Shown one piece after another: positions 22,248-31,074 of a stretch of DNA of 64,000 bases (its first letter is position 1; every line of letters starts with the position of its first letter). Position numbers and translations under genes: made by a program. The notes under the pieces were generated by a model. That model worked only from the letters and a program-made list of their open reading frames with translations. It was not told where the DNA came from and did no database searches. Source of the DNA: Catenaria anguillulae PL171 (Eukaryota > Blastocladiomycota > Blastocladiomycetes > Blastocladiales > Catenariaceae); assembly GCA_002102555.1 (NCBI GenBank), contig MCFL01000044.1, positions 124,001 to 188,000 of the forward strand. Reading direction: 5' to 3'.

Positions 22248-22882
22248 CTACTCGTTTGCTGGTGGGCGGGCAGTTGACGGCACAAGGTAACGGACACGAT
22301 CCATGTGCAAGAAGCAGCCTTTGTAAGCGTCGGGCCCTACTTCTTGATATCCAAGTGGCCCAAGATCGCAATCTGTGGCAATCGGCCCGAGTCAGCGCAA
22401 CGCAGCGCAAAAAAAGGATCAAGGAACGACAAAGCCGACTGAGCGTACCGGCACAGGAAAGGAACTTGACCGACTGGTGGACCGTCTTTGAGAAGCCAAT
22501 GTTTTCAAAGCTCATCATGTCCTTGATCTCGAAAAAGTCGGCCTCGCCTTGGTCGGCTTGAACGGATGGGGCGGGAACAGATTGAGCTTGGGTCTGAGGC
22601 ATGCTGGGCATGTCAAACTATACGTGCAATGGCAGATTGGGGCCGAAAAGTCAATGTCGGCGACGCGAGACATCAGGACGGAAAGCCAGACAGTCGAACC
22701 TTGGCCGGTTGGCGCACATGGCGGCCGTGCTTTTCGCGCAAGATGAGGCACTTGCACAGCGGGTTTGGGCAGTAGATGCGGTACGTGTTGAGGCCGTCAC
22801 CGGTTATGAGAGGCATGGACTCTTCGGCAATGGAGGCGCGATGCTCGAGGTGCATGGGCGTGGAGGTCTGAGAGGCGGTCAT
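22248..22882 (-). CDS. DSS4: MSS4/DSS4-type Rab guanine-nucleotide exchange factor (158 aa, three exons)
   Basis: MSS4 proteins bind nucleotide-free Rab GTPases and promote nucleotide release in secretory traffic. Exons 22882..22700, 22617..22449 and 22372..22248 join to 159 codons including stop. Zinc ligands come from YCPNPLCKCLILR in exon 1 and CADCDLGPLGYQEV, the second created only by splicing exons 2 and 3. Between them is MMSFENIGFSKTV, matching the vertebrate FENVGFTKDV block. The end, FLHMDRVRYL, matches the family's ALERV strand. Length is slightly above the vertebrate protein. It shares a 188-bp divergent spacer with the F-box-like gene at 23071. Confidence 0.87.
22373..22448 (-). 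other. MSS4 intron 2
   Basis: Donor GTACGC, acceptor GCCACAG, 76 nt, phase 1; creates the CADC zinc motif. Confidence 0.8.
22618..22699 (-). other. MSS4 intron 1
   Basis: Donor GTTCGA, acceptor CGTATAG, 82 nt, phase 0. Confidence 0.7.
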
Positions 22883-23070
22883 TGTGAACTGGCGGCCGGT
22901 GCTGTGTGTGTTGAAAGGCGTAAGTATACGATGTTGCTTGTTCTGACTTTGAAAATGCATTGAGATACTTATGATTGTTGCTTCCATTCGCAAGGGCGAG
23001 GATATGCCAATACGGCTCGTTCCATGCCGGTGATGGCGAACGCCGAAGGACCTGCAATGAATAGACTGCA

Positions 23071-25215
23071 ATGACTGAATGCACTGCACTGCCCAGCCTG
23101 CCCCACGAGGTGGCCGAGCTCATCCTCCTCTTTGCCATCCGCTCCATCGACTCGTTCGACCCTCGGAAACGCACACTCGACTCTGTCGCCATTCATGCCC
23201 TGCTCACCTCCCTTCCCGGCCATAGCTCTACCGGGGCCGACGCTGCCGGTGGTGGCTCTTACCTGACCCGCGCCGCACTCTTGCAAATGTGGTGGGTCGA
23301 CTTGGACCATGCCAGCGCCCGCAACAGTGTCTCGCTCCTCAACACCTTGCTCAACATGTCGCACCCTCGCCTCGTCCGCCCGCTGCAATACTCGCAAGCT
23401 GGACTAGCGGAAGCCGTCAAACTGTGTCATGTCGATATTGCTGAATGGTGGTATACTCAGCGGCAACGCAAGCTCTTGTACTTCAACGATGTGGAATGGA
23501 GCGATGTGATTGTGGGATTCAAGCAGGCCGATACCGAGGCCGATGCGCTGCGACTCTTCAAATGGGCCATCCGTGCACTGCTCAATGTCGACCCAGACTC
23601 GCTCCCAACTTCTGGTCGTCCCGCCATTGACTCACCCGAGCCTGAATACGTCTACTCGACCGGATACGATGGGCGCAGTTATGCCTATTTGTCCATCTTG
23701 ACGGAATCCATGGCCCGCGGATTTTATTCCACCGCACAACTCGTTTTGCAAGTCTGGAATGTGGCCGCCGAATACCGGTACTCGCTTGCGCTGCAATCGC
23801 TGGCCCAGAACAAGGACAAGGATATGGTCTTGTGGGCGCTTGCTAACCTGCCCGTTGACGACGATAGCTCAGACCCAAAGAACTACGTATTGACAGGCGC
23901 GGTCAAGTCGGGCGACCAGGACTTTATCCGCTGGGCTATGGGGTTGCACGATGAGCCACCGAGCAAAACGCTGTTGCAGCGTTTGCCGGGGGCAAGCGAG
24001 GCAGGCCAGCTGGCTACAATTCAGTGGATCTTGACCGACCCAGAGATGAACACTGGGCTGGATGCGCAGGGCAAGTTGCCTTACAATACGCAAGTTCACA
24101 TGGACAAGATTGCGCTTGCTGGGCATTTGGATGTGCTTGAATGGTGGGCAGCGAATGGTGACCGGCTTGGTGCATCGTTGGTTGCGCATGATCATCGCAA
24201 CAAGTGTATTGTGCCTGCTTTGGCGAAACGAGGCCTCATGCAAGTTCTCAAGTGGTGGTTGGAGCAGAACTTGATTCCTGTGCAGCCCACAACCATCAAG
24301 GACCTGCCGGTGATTGCCGCCGAACATGGATTGGAAGAGTTGCTCGAGTACTGCAAGGGCACGCCCGCATTGGCAAAGAAGATGACGTATTCCTCAAGCG
24401 CACTGACGGCTGCGAGCACAAACGGGCATTTGCACGTGCTCGAGTGGTGGAAAGCCAACAAGAAGCGCATCACCTGTGGCAACGAGACGCTCCGCAACGC
24501 AACAGAACACGGGCAGTTGGCTGTGCTTGACTGGTGGTTTGACAAGTCTGGCTGCAAGCAACTCGTGTACGACAAGCAGGTTTTAGTTAATGCGTTGCGG
24601 TATGGCCAATTGGAAGCGCTGGAGTGGTGGATGCAGCGATCGGTGTTTGATCAAGACGAAATCAAGCACGCATTTTCAAGTCTGGAAGTCCTGTCCGAGT
24701 GGAATCGATTCTCGTATCACCCAAGCATTCTTCTCTACCTTATCCGACAAGGGTATTTTGCGCCGGCGCCGTCTGATGATGATGGCGGCAACATGAAGTC
24801 GACGAAAGCCTCGAATCTGGTCCTATCGGCCATGCGCCAACCCGTTTTGCTTCAATTCGTTCACAAGCATTTAGCATACACTGCCGAGCACACATGTCGC
24901 CTATTGATGCAGCAAATCCTGGCGTCCGCGGTTCAGCACGGAACCGTGTGTACTCTGCAATGGATGCTGGCCATGCTCGGCAGCAAGCCGACTGATTTCC
25001 CACCCGTGCCCATCAATCATCTCAAACGCATTCTCCCGAAGCGCGATGATTCAAAGGCCACATTCCGCTGGTTGATTGACCACGAGATTCCGTTTGACGT
25101 TGCTGCCGTTGCAACCAATGGCCCAGGCTCGCCATATCAGCAGATTGAAGAGTGGTTGGTTGAGGAGGTGAGGAGGCACAAGGAGGAGAAGGCCGTGGAG
25201 TTGAGCATGTGTTGA
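23071..25215 (+). CDS. F-box-like protein with degenerate ankyrin-type repeats (714 aa)
   Basis: Single exon. The N-terminus (LPSLPHEVAELILLFAIRSID) resembles an F-box-like helix pair, as in SCF ubiquitin-ligase adaptors. The rest is a chain of about 33-residue repeats built on G-H/Q-L-x-V-L-E/D/K-W-W (GHLDVLEWWAANGDR, KRGLMQVLKWWLEQN, GHLHVLEWWKANKKR, GQLAVLDWWFDKSG, GQLEALEWWMQRS), a divergent ankyrin solenoid probably for substrate binding. Such proteins are, to my knowledge, heavily expanded in blastocladiomycete fungi. Function is inferred from architecture only. A near-identical but frameshifted copy lies inverted at 51,550-53,733. Confidence 0.75.
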   Translation: MTECTALPSLPHEVAELILLFAIRSIDSFDPRKRTLDSVAIHALLTSLPGHSSTGADAAGGGSYLTRAALLQMWWVDLDHASARNSVSLLNTLLNMSHPRLVRPLQYSQAGLAEAVKLCHVDIAEWWYTQRQRKLLYFNDVEWSDVIVGFKQADTEADALRLFKWAIRALLNVDPDSLPTSGRPAIDSPEPEYVYSTGYDGRSYAYLSILTESMARGFYSTAQLVLQVWNVAAEYRYSLALQSLAQNKDKDMVLWALANLPVDDDSSDPKNYVLTGAVKSGDQDFIRWAMGLHDEPPSKTLLQRLPGASEAGQLATIQWILTDPEMNTGLDAQGKLPYNTQVHMDKIALAGHLDVLEWWAANGDRLGASLVAHDHRNKCIVPALAKRGLMQVLKWWLEQNLIPVQPTTIKDLPVIAAEHGLEELLEYCKGTPALAKKMTYSSSALTAASTNGHLHVLEWWKANKKRITCGNETLRNATEHGQLAVLDWWFDKSGCKQLVYDKQVLVNALRYGQLEALEWWMQRSVFDQDEIKHAFSSLEVLSEWNRFSYHPSILLYLIRQGYFAPAPSDDDGGNMKSTKASNLVLSAMRQPVLLQFVHKHLAYTAEHTCRLLMQQILASAVQHGTVCTLQWMLAMLGSKPTDFPPVPINHLKRILPKRDDSKATFRWLIDHEIPFDVAAVATNGPGSPYQQIEEWLVEEVRRHKEEKAVELSMC

Positions 25216-25914
25216 TTGTTTTTTTGCATTTGTGTTGTTTTTGTTTCATTCCCACTGCATGGCATCGCTGACTCGTGTTGAGACTCGGCTTTGAGAATAT
25301 ACGTACTTACAGAATTCACCATGATCGCATATTGCAATTGCGTTGCTGTCCGGCCTACGACCCTCCAACTGGTATCAACTGAAGCTTCCAGGGTGGAACA
25401 CGGCCCCTCTGGGACTGTTCACATGTGATCTGTTGCTTGATCAACACCATTGAGCGATCAGGATGGACAGTATGGTGAGACACGAGCCACTTTGAGCCGT
25501 CAGACATTTTTGACGAGATGAATGCAATGTGGCTTTGTACGCTCCTGATTTATTTTAACCTCTCTGCAGAGCACACACACAAAAATGCACACATGACGAG
25601 CAACGGCCCAATCATCGCCAAGCTGGCTTGGCTTGGGGGTTGGGCGGATGCCAGAAAGGAGCGCCACTGCTTCCTCAAAAGCATCTTGCACCCCGACTAA
25701 CTCTCCATTCCACAGTTGGTTCTCTTTTGCTGTCTTTGTGTCTGTCACGATACAATTCTGTAGTACTGGTGTAGCCGCCATTCATTTCACTGTGCACTCC
25801 AACCTCCAACCAGTCTCCAGCCAACCAGCCAACCACCAATAGACGGCACGGCACTTCCAGCTGCAAGTCATTCCATTCACATTCACATACACTTAGACCG
25901 ACAACTTCTCAACA
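25216..25914. other. Intergenic, promoter side of the mucin-like gene
   Basis: About 700 bp. The last 150 bp is rich in CCAAC/CCAGC and CA motifs directly upstream of the ATG at 25915. No gene seen. Confidence 0.6.
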
Positions 25915-27906
25915 ATGCGCTCCAACTCGCTCCTCGTCATCCTGGCCACCCTGGCCATGCTCTCGGCCGCCGCGCCGGCGCCCATCCCGCAGATCCGCGG
26001 CGGCGTCGACGGCACCGTCGTCCGCGACGGGGCCAATGACTTGGTGCCCGCCGAGGGGTTCACCACCACTACTCCCGCCACCACCACCACCACGGTGACC
26101 CGCCAGCCCATCTTGCCCTCGCTCTTCCCCATCACCCGCTCGCGCACTTTCACGGGCACCCGCACGGGAACTCGCACGGGCACTCGCACGGGCACCCGTA
26201 CCTTCACGGGGACGCGGACAGGCACTCGCACCTTCACTCGCACCCGCTCTGTGCCGACGACGGCGACGACGCCAGCAGTGGCGCCCATTGTGCCCACGCT
26301 GATTCCGCCTGTGCTCCCGTCCATCTCGCAGTCTCGCACTCGCTTCACCACGACCACCGATGACGATGTCGAGCCAACCACCACTGCTCGCCGTACCACC
26401 ACCACCACGGAAGAGGAAGAGCCCACACCGGCCCCTCGCCCCACTCGCACCACCGTGTCGTCGCCGGTCGCTCCCACCCGCACGCCCACCCCCGAGCCCG
26501 AGCCCGAGCCGATTTTGCCGCCCGTGCTCCCGACTCCGCCCGTGTTTGTCCCCACCACAACTGCCGCCACCACCACCACCCAGGATGAGCCCGTGCGCCC
26601 GACCCGTACGCCCGAACCGGAACCGCCCGTACTCCCCATCCCCACTCTGATTCCTTCGCCACGCCCCACCGCAACCTCCACCACCGCCGAGGAGCCCCGT
26701 CCCATCATCACCGAGACCCCTGTGGTGCCTGTTCCTCGCCCTACCATCCCCATCACCACCACGACCGAGCCCACGTCGACTGTTGCGCCTCCTCCCCCGC
26801 GCACCACCACGACGCAGGACCCCATCATTGTGGATCCGATCCCGCTCCCGACGCTGCCCATTCCGCGTCCGACGGCCTCGGCTACCACAGTTGTCACCAT
26901 CCCTCCGGCTCCGACGCCCACGTCGACCGACCCGCCCATGCCCGTGATCCCGCAACCGGGCAACCCCTCGTCGTCTGGCGGCGCCGCCACCCCGACCACC
27001 ATCATCACGGTGCCTCAACCGACCGAAACCAACTCTGCGCCGCCCATGCCGGTGGTGCCCGTGCCCACGGCCACGTCGCTTGTGACCATTCCTCCCGCTC
27101 CCACGTCGACCGACTCGCCCATCCCCGTGATCCGCCCTCCCGGTCAATCCTCGTCGTCTGGCCCCGCCACGCCCTCGCCCACGGACGCGCCCATGCCCTT
27201 TGACCCTTCCAACCCAACGGCGCCCATCACCATCCCCGCTCAATCGTCGTCGACCTCGGCCTCTGCTTCGGCCACCATTCCGACCATTCCGCAACCCACC
27301 CCGACGCAAGCCGATTCGCCGCCGCGTGACCCCAATGTGATTGGCGCCGGTGGTGTGCGCCCCGATGCACAGCTTGGCGGCAACCCGAACGATCTTGGTG
27401 ACATGGCCAACGTGGCCGTTGCAGATGCCGCCAAGGCCGCACGTGACAACAAGCCAGTGCTTGGCGGCGGTGCCCTCTTTGGATCCAAGAAGGAGGCAAC
27501 CGCGGCCGGCGCGCTCGGTGAGAACGCCTCGGGCAATGGTGACGGCACCAGCGCCGCCACGGAAAGCGTCCCAGTGGCCGTGTTTGTCGGCAGCATGATT
27601 GGCGGCTTGGCGCTCGTGGGCGTAGCCATGGCGGCCGCTTTTCATGTGCGCAAGGCGAGGTTGGCGGCCGCCGCTGTGGTGGTTGCCGGTGGCGGTGCTG
27701 CGGGCAACGCCGCCGTGAACAGTCAAGGCAGCTCGGATGCCGCCTCGGTCAACTCGCGCGACTTGGCCATGGGCCACCAGCGTGGCTATGATTCCGAGAG
27801 CATGCACTCGGTCGACTTGTCGGGCGAGTATGTGCCTCAGGGTCACCAGCAGCAAGGCAACGGCAACGCCAATAACAACAACCAGAGGTCGTTCTTTGAG
27901 TTGTGA
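25915..27906 (+). CDS. Mucin-like type I membrane protein, Thr/Pro-rich (663 aa)
   Basis: A cleavable signal peptide is evident (LLVILATLAMLSAAAPAP). About 500 residues of Thr/Pro/Ser-rich, O-glycosylation-type sequence follow, including tandem T-G-T-R units (26149-26250). A single transmembrane helix near residues 551-573 (VAVFVGSMIGGLALVGVAMA) is followed by a basic stop-transfer HVRKAR and a short Gln/Asn-rich cytoplasmic tail. The layout suits a cell-surface adhesin or wall sensor (WSC/Msb2-like in style), but no cysteine-rich sensor domain is visible, so the role is open. It is convergent with a second secreted Thr/Pro-rich gene, stops about 470 bp apart. Confidence 0.8.
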   Translation: MRSNSLLVILATLAMLSAAAPAPIPQIRGGVDGTVVRDGANDLVPAEGFTTTTPATTTTTVTRQPILPSLFPITRSRTFTGTRTGTRTGTRTGTRTFTGTRTGTRTFTRTRSVPTTATTPAVAPIVPTLIPPVLPSISQSRTRFTTTTDDDVEPTTTARRTTTTTEEEEPTPAPRPTRTTVSSPVAPTRTPTPEPEPEPILPPVLPTPPVFVPTTTAATTTTQDEPVRPTRTPEPEPPVLPIPTLIPSPRPTATSTTAEEPRPIITETPVVPVPRPTIPITTTTEPTSTVAPPPPRTTTTQDPIIVDPIPLPTLPIPRPTASATTVVTIPPAPTPTSTDPPMPVIPQPGNPSSSGGAATPTTIITVPQPTETNSAPPMPVVPVPTATSLVTIPPAPTSTDSPIPVIRPPGQSSSSGPATPSPTDAPMPFDPSNPTAPITIPAQSSSTSASASATIPTIPQPTPTQADSPPRDPNVIGAGGVRPDAQLGGNPNDLGDMANVAVADAAKAARDNKPVLGGGALFGSKKEATAAGALGENASGNGDGTSAATESVPVAVFVGSMIGGLALVGVAMAAAFHVRKARLAAAAVVVAGGGAAGNAAVNSQGSSDAASVNSRDLAMGHQRGYDSESMHSVDLSGEYVPQGHQQQGNGNANNNNQRSFFEL

Positions 27907-28377
27907 GCTTGTAATGTAGTGTGTACACACCTTTCCCCTCCTCCCATTCCGTCATGTATTCATTCGGTTGTATCCTTTTTCCGCTTGACACTTTTGTGAA
28001 TCTTTCCTTTTCCCTCTTTTGCACATTTTGTTCCTTGATGATCCTCTATTACTTCAATCTTGGTCACATACACTTGCTTTTTCTTTCTTTCGTTTCACCA
28101 GCACAGTGAGTCGTCTGCGAGTCGCCTTTTGGCGCTCCAACTTCCGAATCTCTGCGGACTTTTTTTTTTTCCTCGCCTAGCGACATGGAGTGAGGGTATG
28201 CATGTACCAGGCATGTATTTACGATATCGCAATAGTATGGCAGTAAATTCATCAGAGTGTGACATATACGAGTAACGAATATGGTCCCCGCGACGAACTA
28301 GGAAAACGAAAAATCAAATCAACATGGCAAACAAACCAGAGCAAACTCACCCGCAAAGCAAACTCACCATCCACTAC
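27907..28377. other. Convergent intergenic region between two mucin-like genes
   Basis: T-rich on the left, with a run of ten T near 28170. No gene seen; likely the two 3' UTRs. Confidence 0.6.
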
Positions 28378-29784
28378 CTACGCCTCAACGGCCGCTGTCG
28401 GCTCGATCAACTCGGCCGTCGCACTCACCTCCGCCTCCTCGTCCGCATCTGCACTTGCGGTAGCGGTCCCGGTCGGCGCTTCAAACGCTGTCAACGTCGC
28501 TGCGTGCTCATCGGCATCCCACATGTGCGTCGGGTCCATTGCAGCCGTTGTTGTCGACGAGCTAGGCTCTTGAACCGAATCGGTCGCCGATTCCGTCGGC
28601 GTGGCGGGTTCAGCAGTCACATCCGCATCAGATGGAGGCAAAGTTGGTTCAGGCATGGCTCCATGGTCCTCGGGAGTTGGCTGGGGAACCGGGTCGACAG
28701 GCTCAACGGGTTCGACAATGCTGGAATCCGTCGGTTGCGGCACCTCGGTCGGCCACACGGGCTGTGGCTGCGTCGGCGGGAACATGGGATTGGGATCCAG
28801 CGGACCGCCAGGCCCAATCACAATGGTCGGCAGGTTGATGACGACGCCCGGAGGTTGGATCGGGTTGGGTTGTGGCTGAGGCCAGAACGGGTCCGGGTGG
28901 GTTGGCGAGCGTGGGTTCGAGGGCGGTGCTGGCGCCAGGTCGTCCGAGGTTGGAGTGGGTTGGGCGAAAGTGGTCGTTGACGGATTAGTTGTCGGCGAGG
29001 CAACGACAGTTGTAGTGGTTGCCGATTTGGCAGAAGATGCGACCGGGGTGCTTGAGGTAGGTCCAGAGGTTGACAAGGACGGCACAGCCGTGGGCGACGA
29101 CAAGGTGCTTGTGGTTGACATAACACGCTTGGTTTCGGAAAGAGTCGATGTCTCACTTGTTGAACGCGTCGATGAAGATGCGGTGTGCGAAACCGTCGTC
29201 GTGGGAACAGGGGTCGAGCGCGACGATACTGCAGTCGACAATGCCTTGGATGCGGGCACGCTGGCCTTGGTCATTGTCGTCAAGCGAGCTGTAGACGAGG
29301 CTTGAGTCTTGGTTGACCCAGTGCCGGCCGCAGTCGTCGTTGTACGCTTGGTCACATCCGTACTCGAAGTAGCACGAGCCGCCGGCTTGGTGGACATTGT
29401 ACGTGTAGGCACCACGCCAACGCTCGTCGTCGGGCGAGGAGCGGAAGCCGTCGAGCTGGGGCGCAATGGCTGCGGGCGAGTCGTGTGCGCAACTGGCGTG
29501 CGCGACGGAATGCCGGGCTTCTTGGTTGCCGGCGGCGGAGTCACGGGCTTCTTGGACACCGGAGGTGGGGTCACAGGCTTCCTCTGCGCGGGCGGCGGAG
29601 TCACGGGCTTCTTGGGCACTTGCGGGGGGGCAATCGGGCGAGGAGGAGCAGGGCGTGGGGCAGGTCGAGATGGTGCAGGGCGGCGGAAACCGCCACCGCC
29701 GCGGCGCGGGGCTGGGACACCCGAGGCGATAGCCGCAAGAAGGGACAATAGTACAAGAAGGGACAGGATTGGCGTGGAGCGCAT
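28378..29784 (-). CDS. Secreted Pro/Thr/Ser-rich mucin-like protein (468 aa)
   Basis: The start at 29784 is chosen because it gives a textbook signal peptide (RSTPILSLLVLLSLLAAIAS); an upstream in-frame ATG at 29874 would bury it. Next comes a Pro-rich block of KKPVTPPP-type tandem units (29560-29700 region), a long Thr/Ser-rich central part, then a Pro-rich and acidic C-terminus. There is no transmembrane helix or clear GPI signal, so it is probably secreted or wall-associated. No enzymatic domain. It may share a surface role with the convergent gene at 25915, but the two have no alignable domain. Confidence 0.75.
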   Translation of the reverse strand: MRSTPILSLLVLLSLLAAIASGVPAPRRGGGGFRRPAPSRPAPRPAPPRPIAPPQVPKKPVTPPPAQRKPVTPPPVSKKPVTPPPATKKPGIPSRTPVAHTTRPQPLRPSSTASAPRPTTSVGVVPTRTMSTKPAARATSSTDVTKRTTTTAAGTGSTKTQASSTARLTTMTKASVPASKALSTAVSSRSTPVPTTTVSHTASSSTRSTSETSTLSETKRVMSTTSTLSSPTAVPSLSTSGPTSSTPVASSAKSATTTTVVASPTTNPSTTTFAQPTPTSDDLAPAPPSNPRSPTHPDPFWPQPQPNPIQPPGVVINLPTIVIGPGGPLDPNPMFPPTQPQPVWPTEVPQPTDSSIVEPVEPVDPVPQPTPEDHGAMPEPTLPPSDADVTAEPATPTESATDSVQEPSSSTTTAAMDPTHMWDADEHAATLTAFEAPTGTATASADADEEAEVSATAELIEPTAAVEA

Positions 29785-30872
29785 GATGGGCAAGTGGATG
29801 GATACGGTCCGTCTAGGTCTAGTGTATAGTGTGTGGGAATGAGTGATGGGATCGGACCTGCCAACGTCTATCAAAGCGAAGGCAGCCGGATCAGCTGAGG
29901 TGGTTGGACTTCAGTTGGGGGAATCGAGAATGGGTTCGGGAAGTCCTTTTGTACTCTCGGTATTCCCATGGAAGGGGGAACTGATAGAAGCTTGTGAACC
30001 CAGGCAATCACCCACTCACGACGGTTGCTGACCACCATATACTTTGATTGAGTTGATTGTCTTGGGGCACCTGTAACGCGACCATTCAACCTGGGTGTAA
30101 AATCAGACGACTTGTCACCAACGAGTGTCTGCGGATCCGGATGGCGTTGGCGTTGGCGTGATTTTGCGTTTTGCATGTGGGGCCATGTGAGTTGGTTTGG
30201 TTCAAGATTTGGATGTCGCTCGAAATATATACACTGCGACGGTCATGCGGAATTCAGGGATCAGATTCAGATTTGCGCACAGCGGTGCCGTCATCAGCAG
30301 TCTGTGCCGGTCCATGTGTTGATGTTCTGCGAAGATGTGTGCGACTGGTGCTGGAAAACGGTGGGAGTCATCGCTGAGGGATATCATGCCCATATGCTCA
30401 GTCGATTATGAATGGTACTTAACGGAATACAGCTCGTGCAATCAGGCTGGAAACAATCGATAAGTCGGAGGTTGTGGTCTCCGACTTCCTTCCTGGACGC
30501 GGTGTGGCCACAAAGTGCACGTGTGAGGCGCTGGGAGCGCTGGGTCCAAAAATGAGGCAAATCAAAACACGTCCAAGCTTAGATTCAGTCAAGATCTTGT
30601 GAGACGTGCCCCCTTTGCGACCGATGGTGTCATTTTCGAGACAAAAGTGAATGGACATACGACAACAAGGGAACCTGTGTCCGTTCCCGGCCAGCGTCTC
30701 ATTGAGCAGATAACCACTGCGCAACTTGACAGGGTGGAGCGCCGGCCGTGACGAAAAGGATTGCTGGGGCATGTTGGAGCATGTCAAGTGCCGCTGGCTG
30801 GCTGCTAGCAAAAGCTCTCTGCCGACCCACTCAGACTCTGACCACTACCGCGAAGATCGTGCCTTCAAATTA
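29785..30872. other. Intergenic, about 1.1 kb
   Basis: No confident gene. A minus-strand open frame at 30419-30811 contains KILTESKLGRVL followed by APSASHVHFVATPR, faintly reminiscent of a HIT-domain protein (..AP..HFLVIP..), but the rest does not fit. At most a decayed fragment. Confidence 0.4.
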
Positions 30873-30944
30873 TGGAGCTTGCGGGGTTCGAACCCGCGGC
30901 TTCTCGCATGCAAAGCGAGCACTCTACCACTGAGTTAAAGCCCC
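30873..30944 (-). tRNA. tRNA-Ala (anticodon UGC)
   Basis: Read on the minus strand the 72 nt fold as a cloverleaf: GGGGCTT pairs with AAGCTCC with a G3:U70 wobble, the alanine identity element; discriminator A. The D arm contains A-box TAACTCAGTGG, the anticodon loop is CTTTGCATG (anticodon TGC), and the T arm contains B-box GGTTCGAACCC. No intron, no encoded CCA. A retrotransposon inserted at its 5' end, but the target duplication leaves this copy complete. Confidence 0.96.
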
Positions 30945-30949
30945 TTGAA
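30933..30949 (+). repeat. 17-bp target-site duplication of the non-LTR element, left copy
   Basis: agttaaagccccttgaa, covering the first 12 nt of the tRNA-Ala gene plus 5 nt of its flank; repeated exactly at 39165-39181. Confidence 0.9.
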
Positions 30950-31074
30950 AAAATTGAAAGAAGCGCCAAAATAGGCAATACTGACAATATCGCTACGAAA
31001 CCCTGCGCAATCGAATCAGCGCCCCAACTTACCTACCCTGTCAAAATATCAAGTCAAACGGACGATTTTCGGCC

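Noticed and set aside
25893-27930. Long minus-strand frames opposite the mucin-like gene (up to 673 codons)
   Set aside because: Antisense shadows of a Thr/Pro-rich repeat; Gly/Arg/Val-only composition with no signal or domain.
30419-30811. Possible HIT-domain fragment on the minus strand
   Set aside because: Only a short run (KIL...E...AP..SHVHF) resembles HIT proteins; catalytic H-x-H-x-H spacing is not present.
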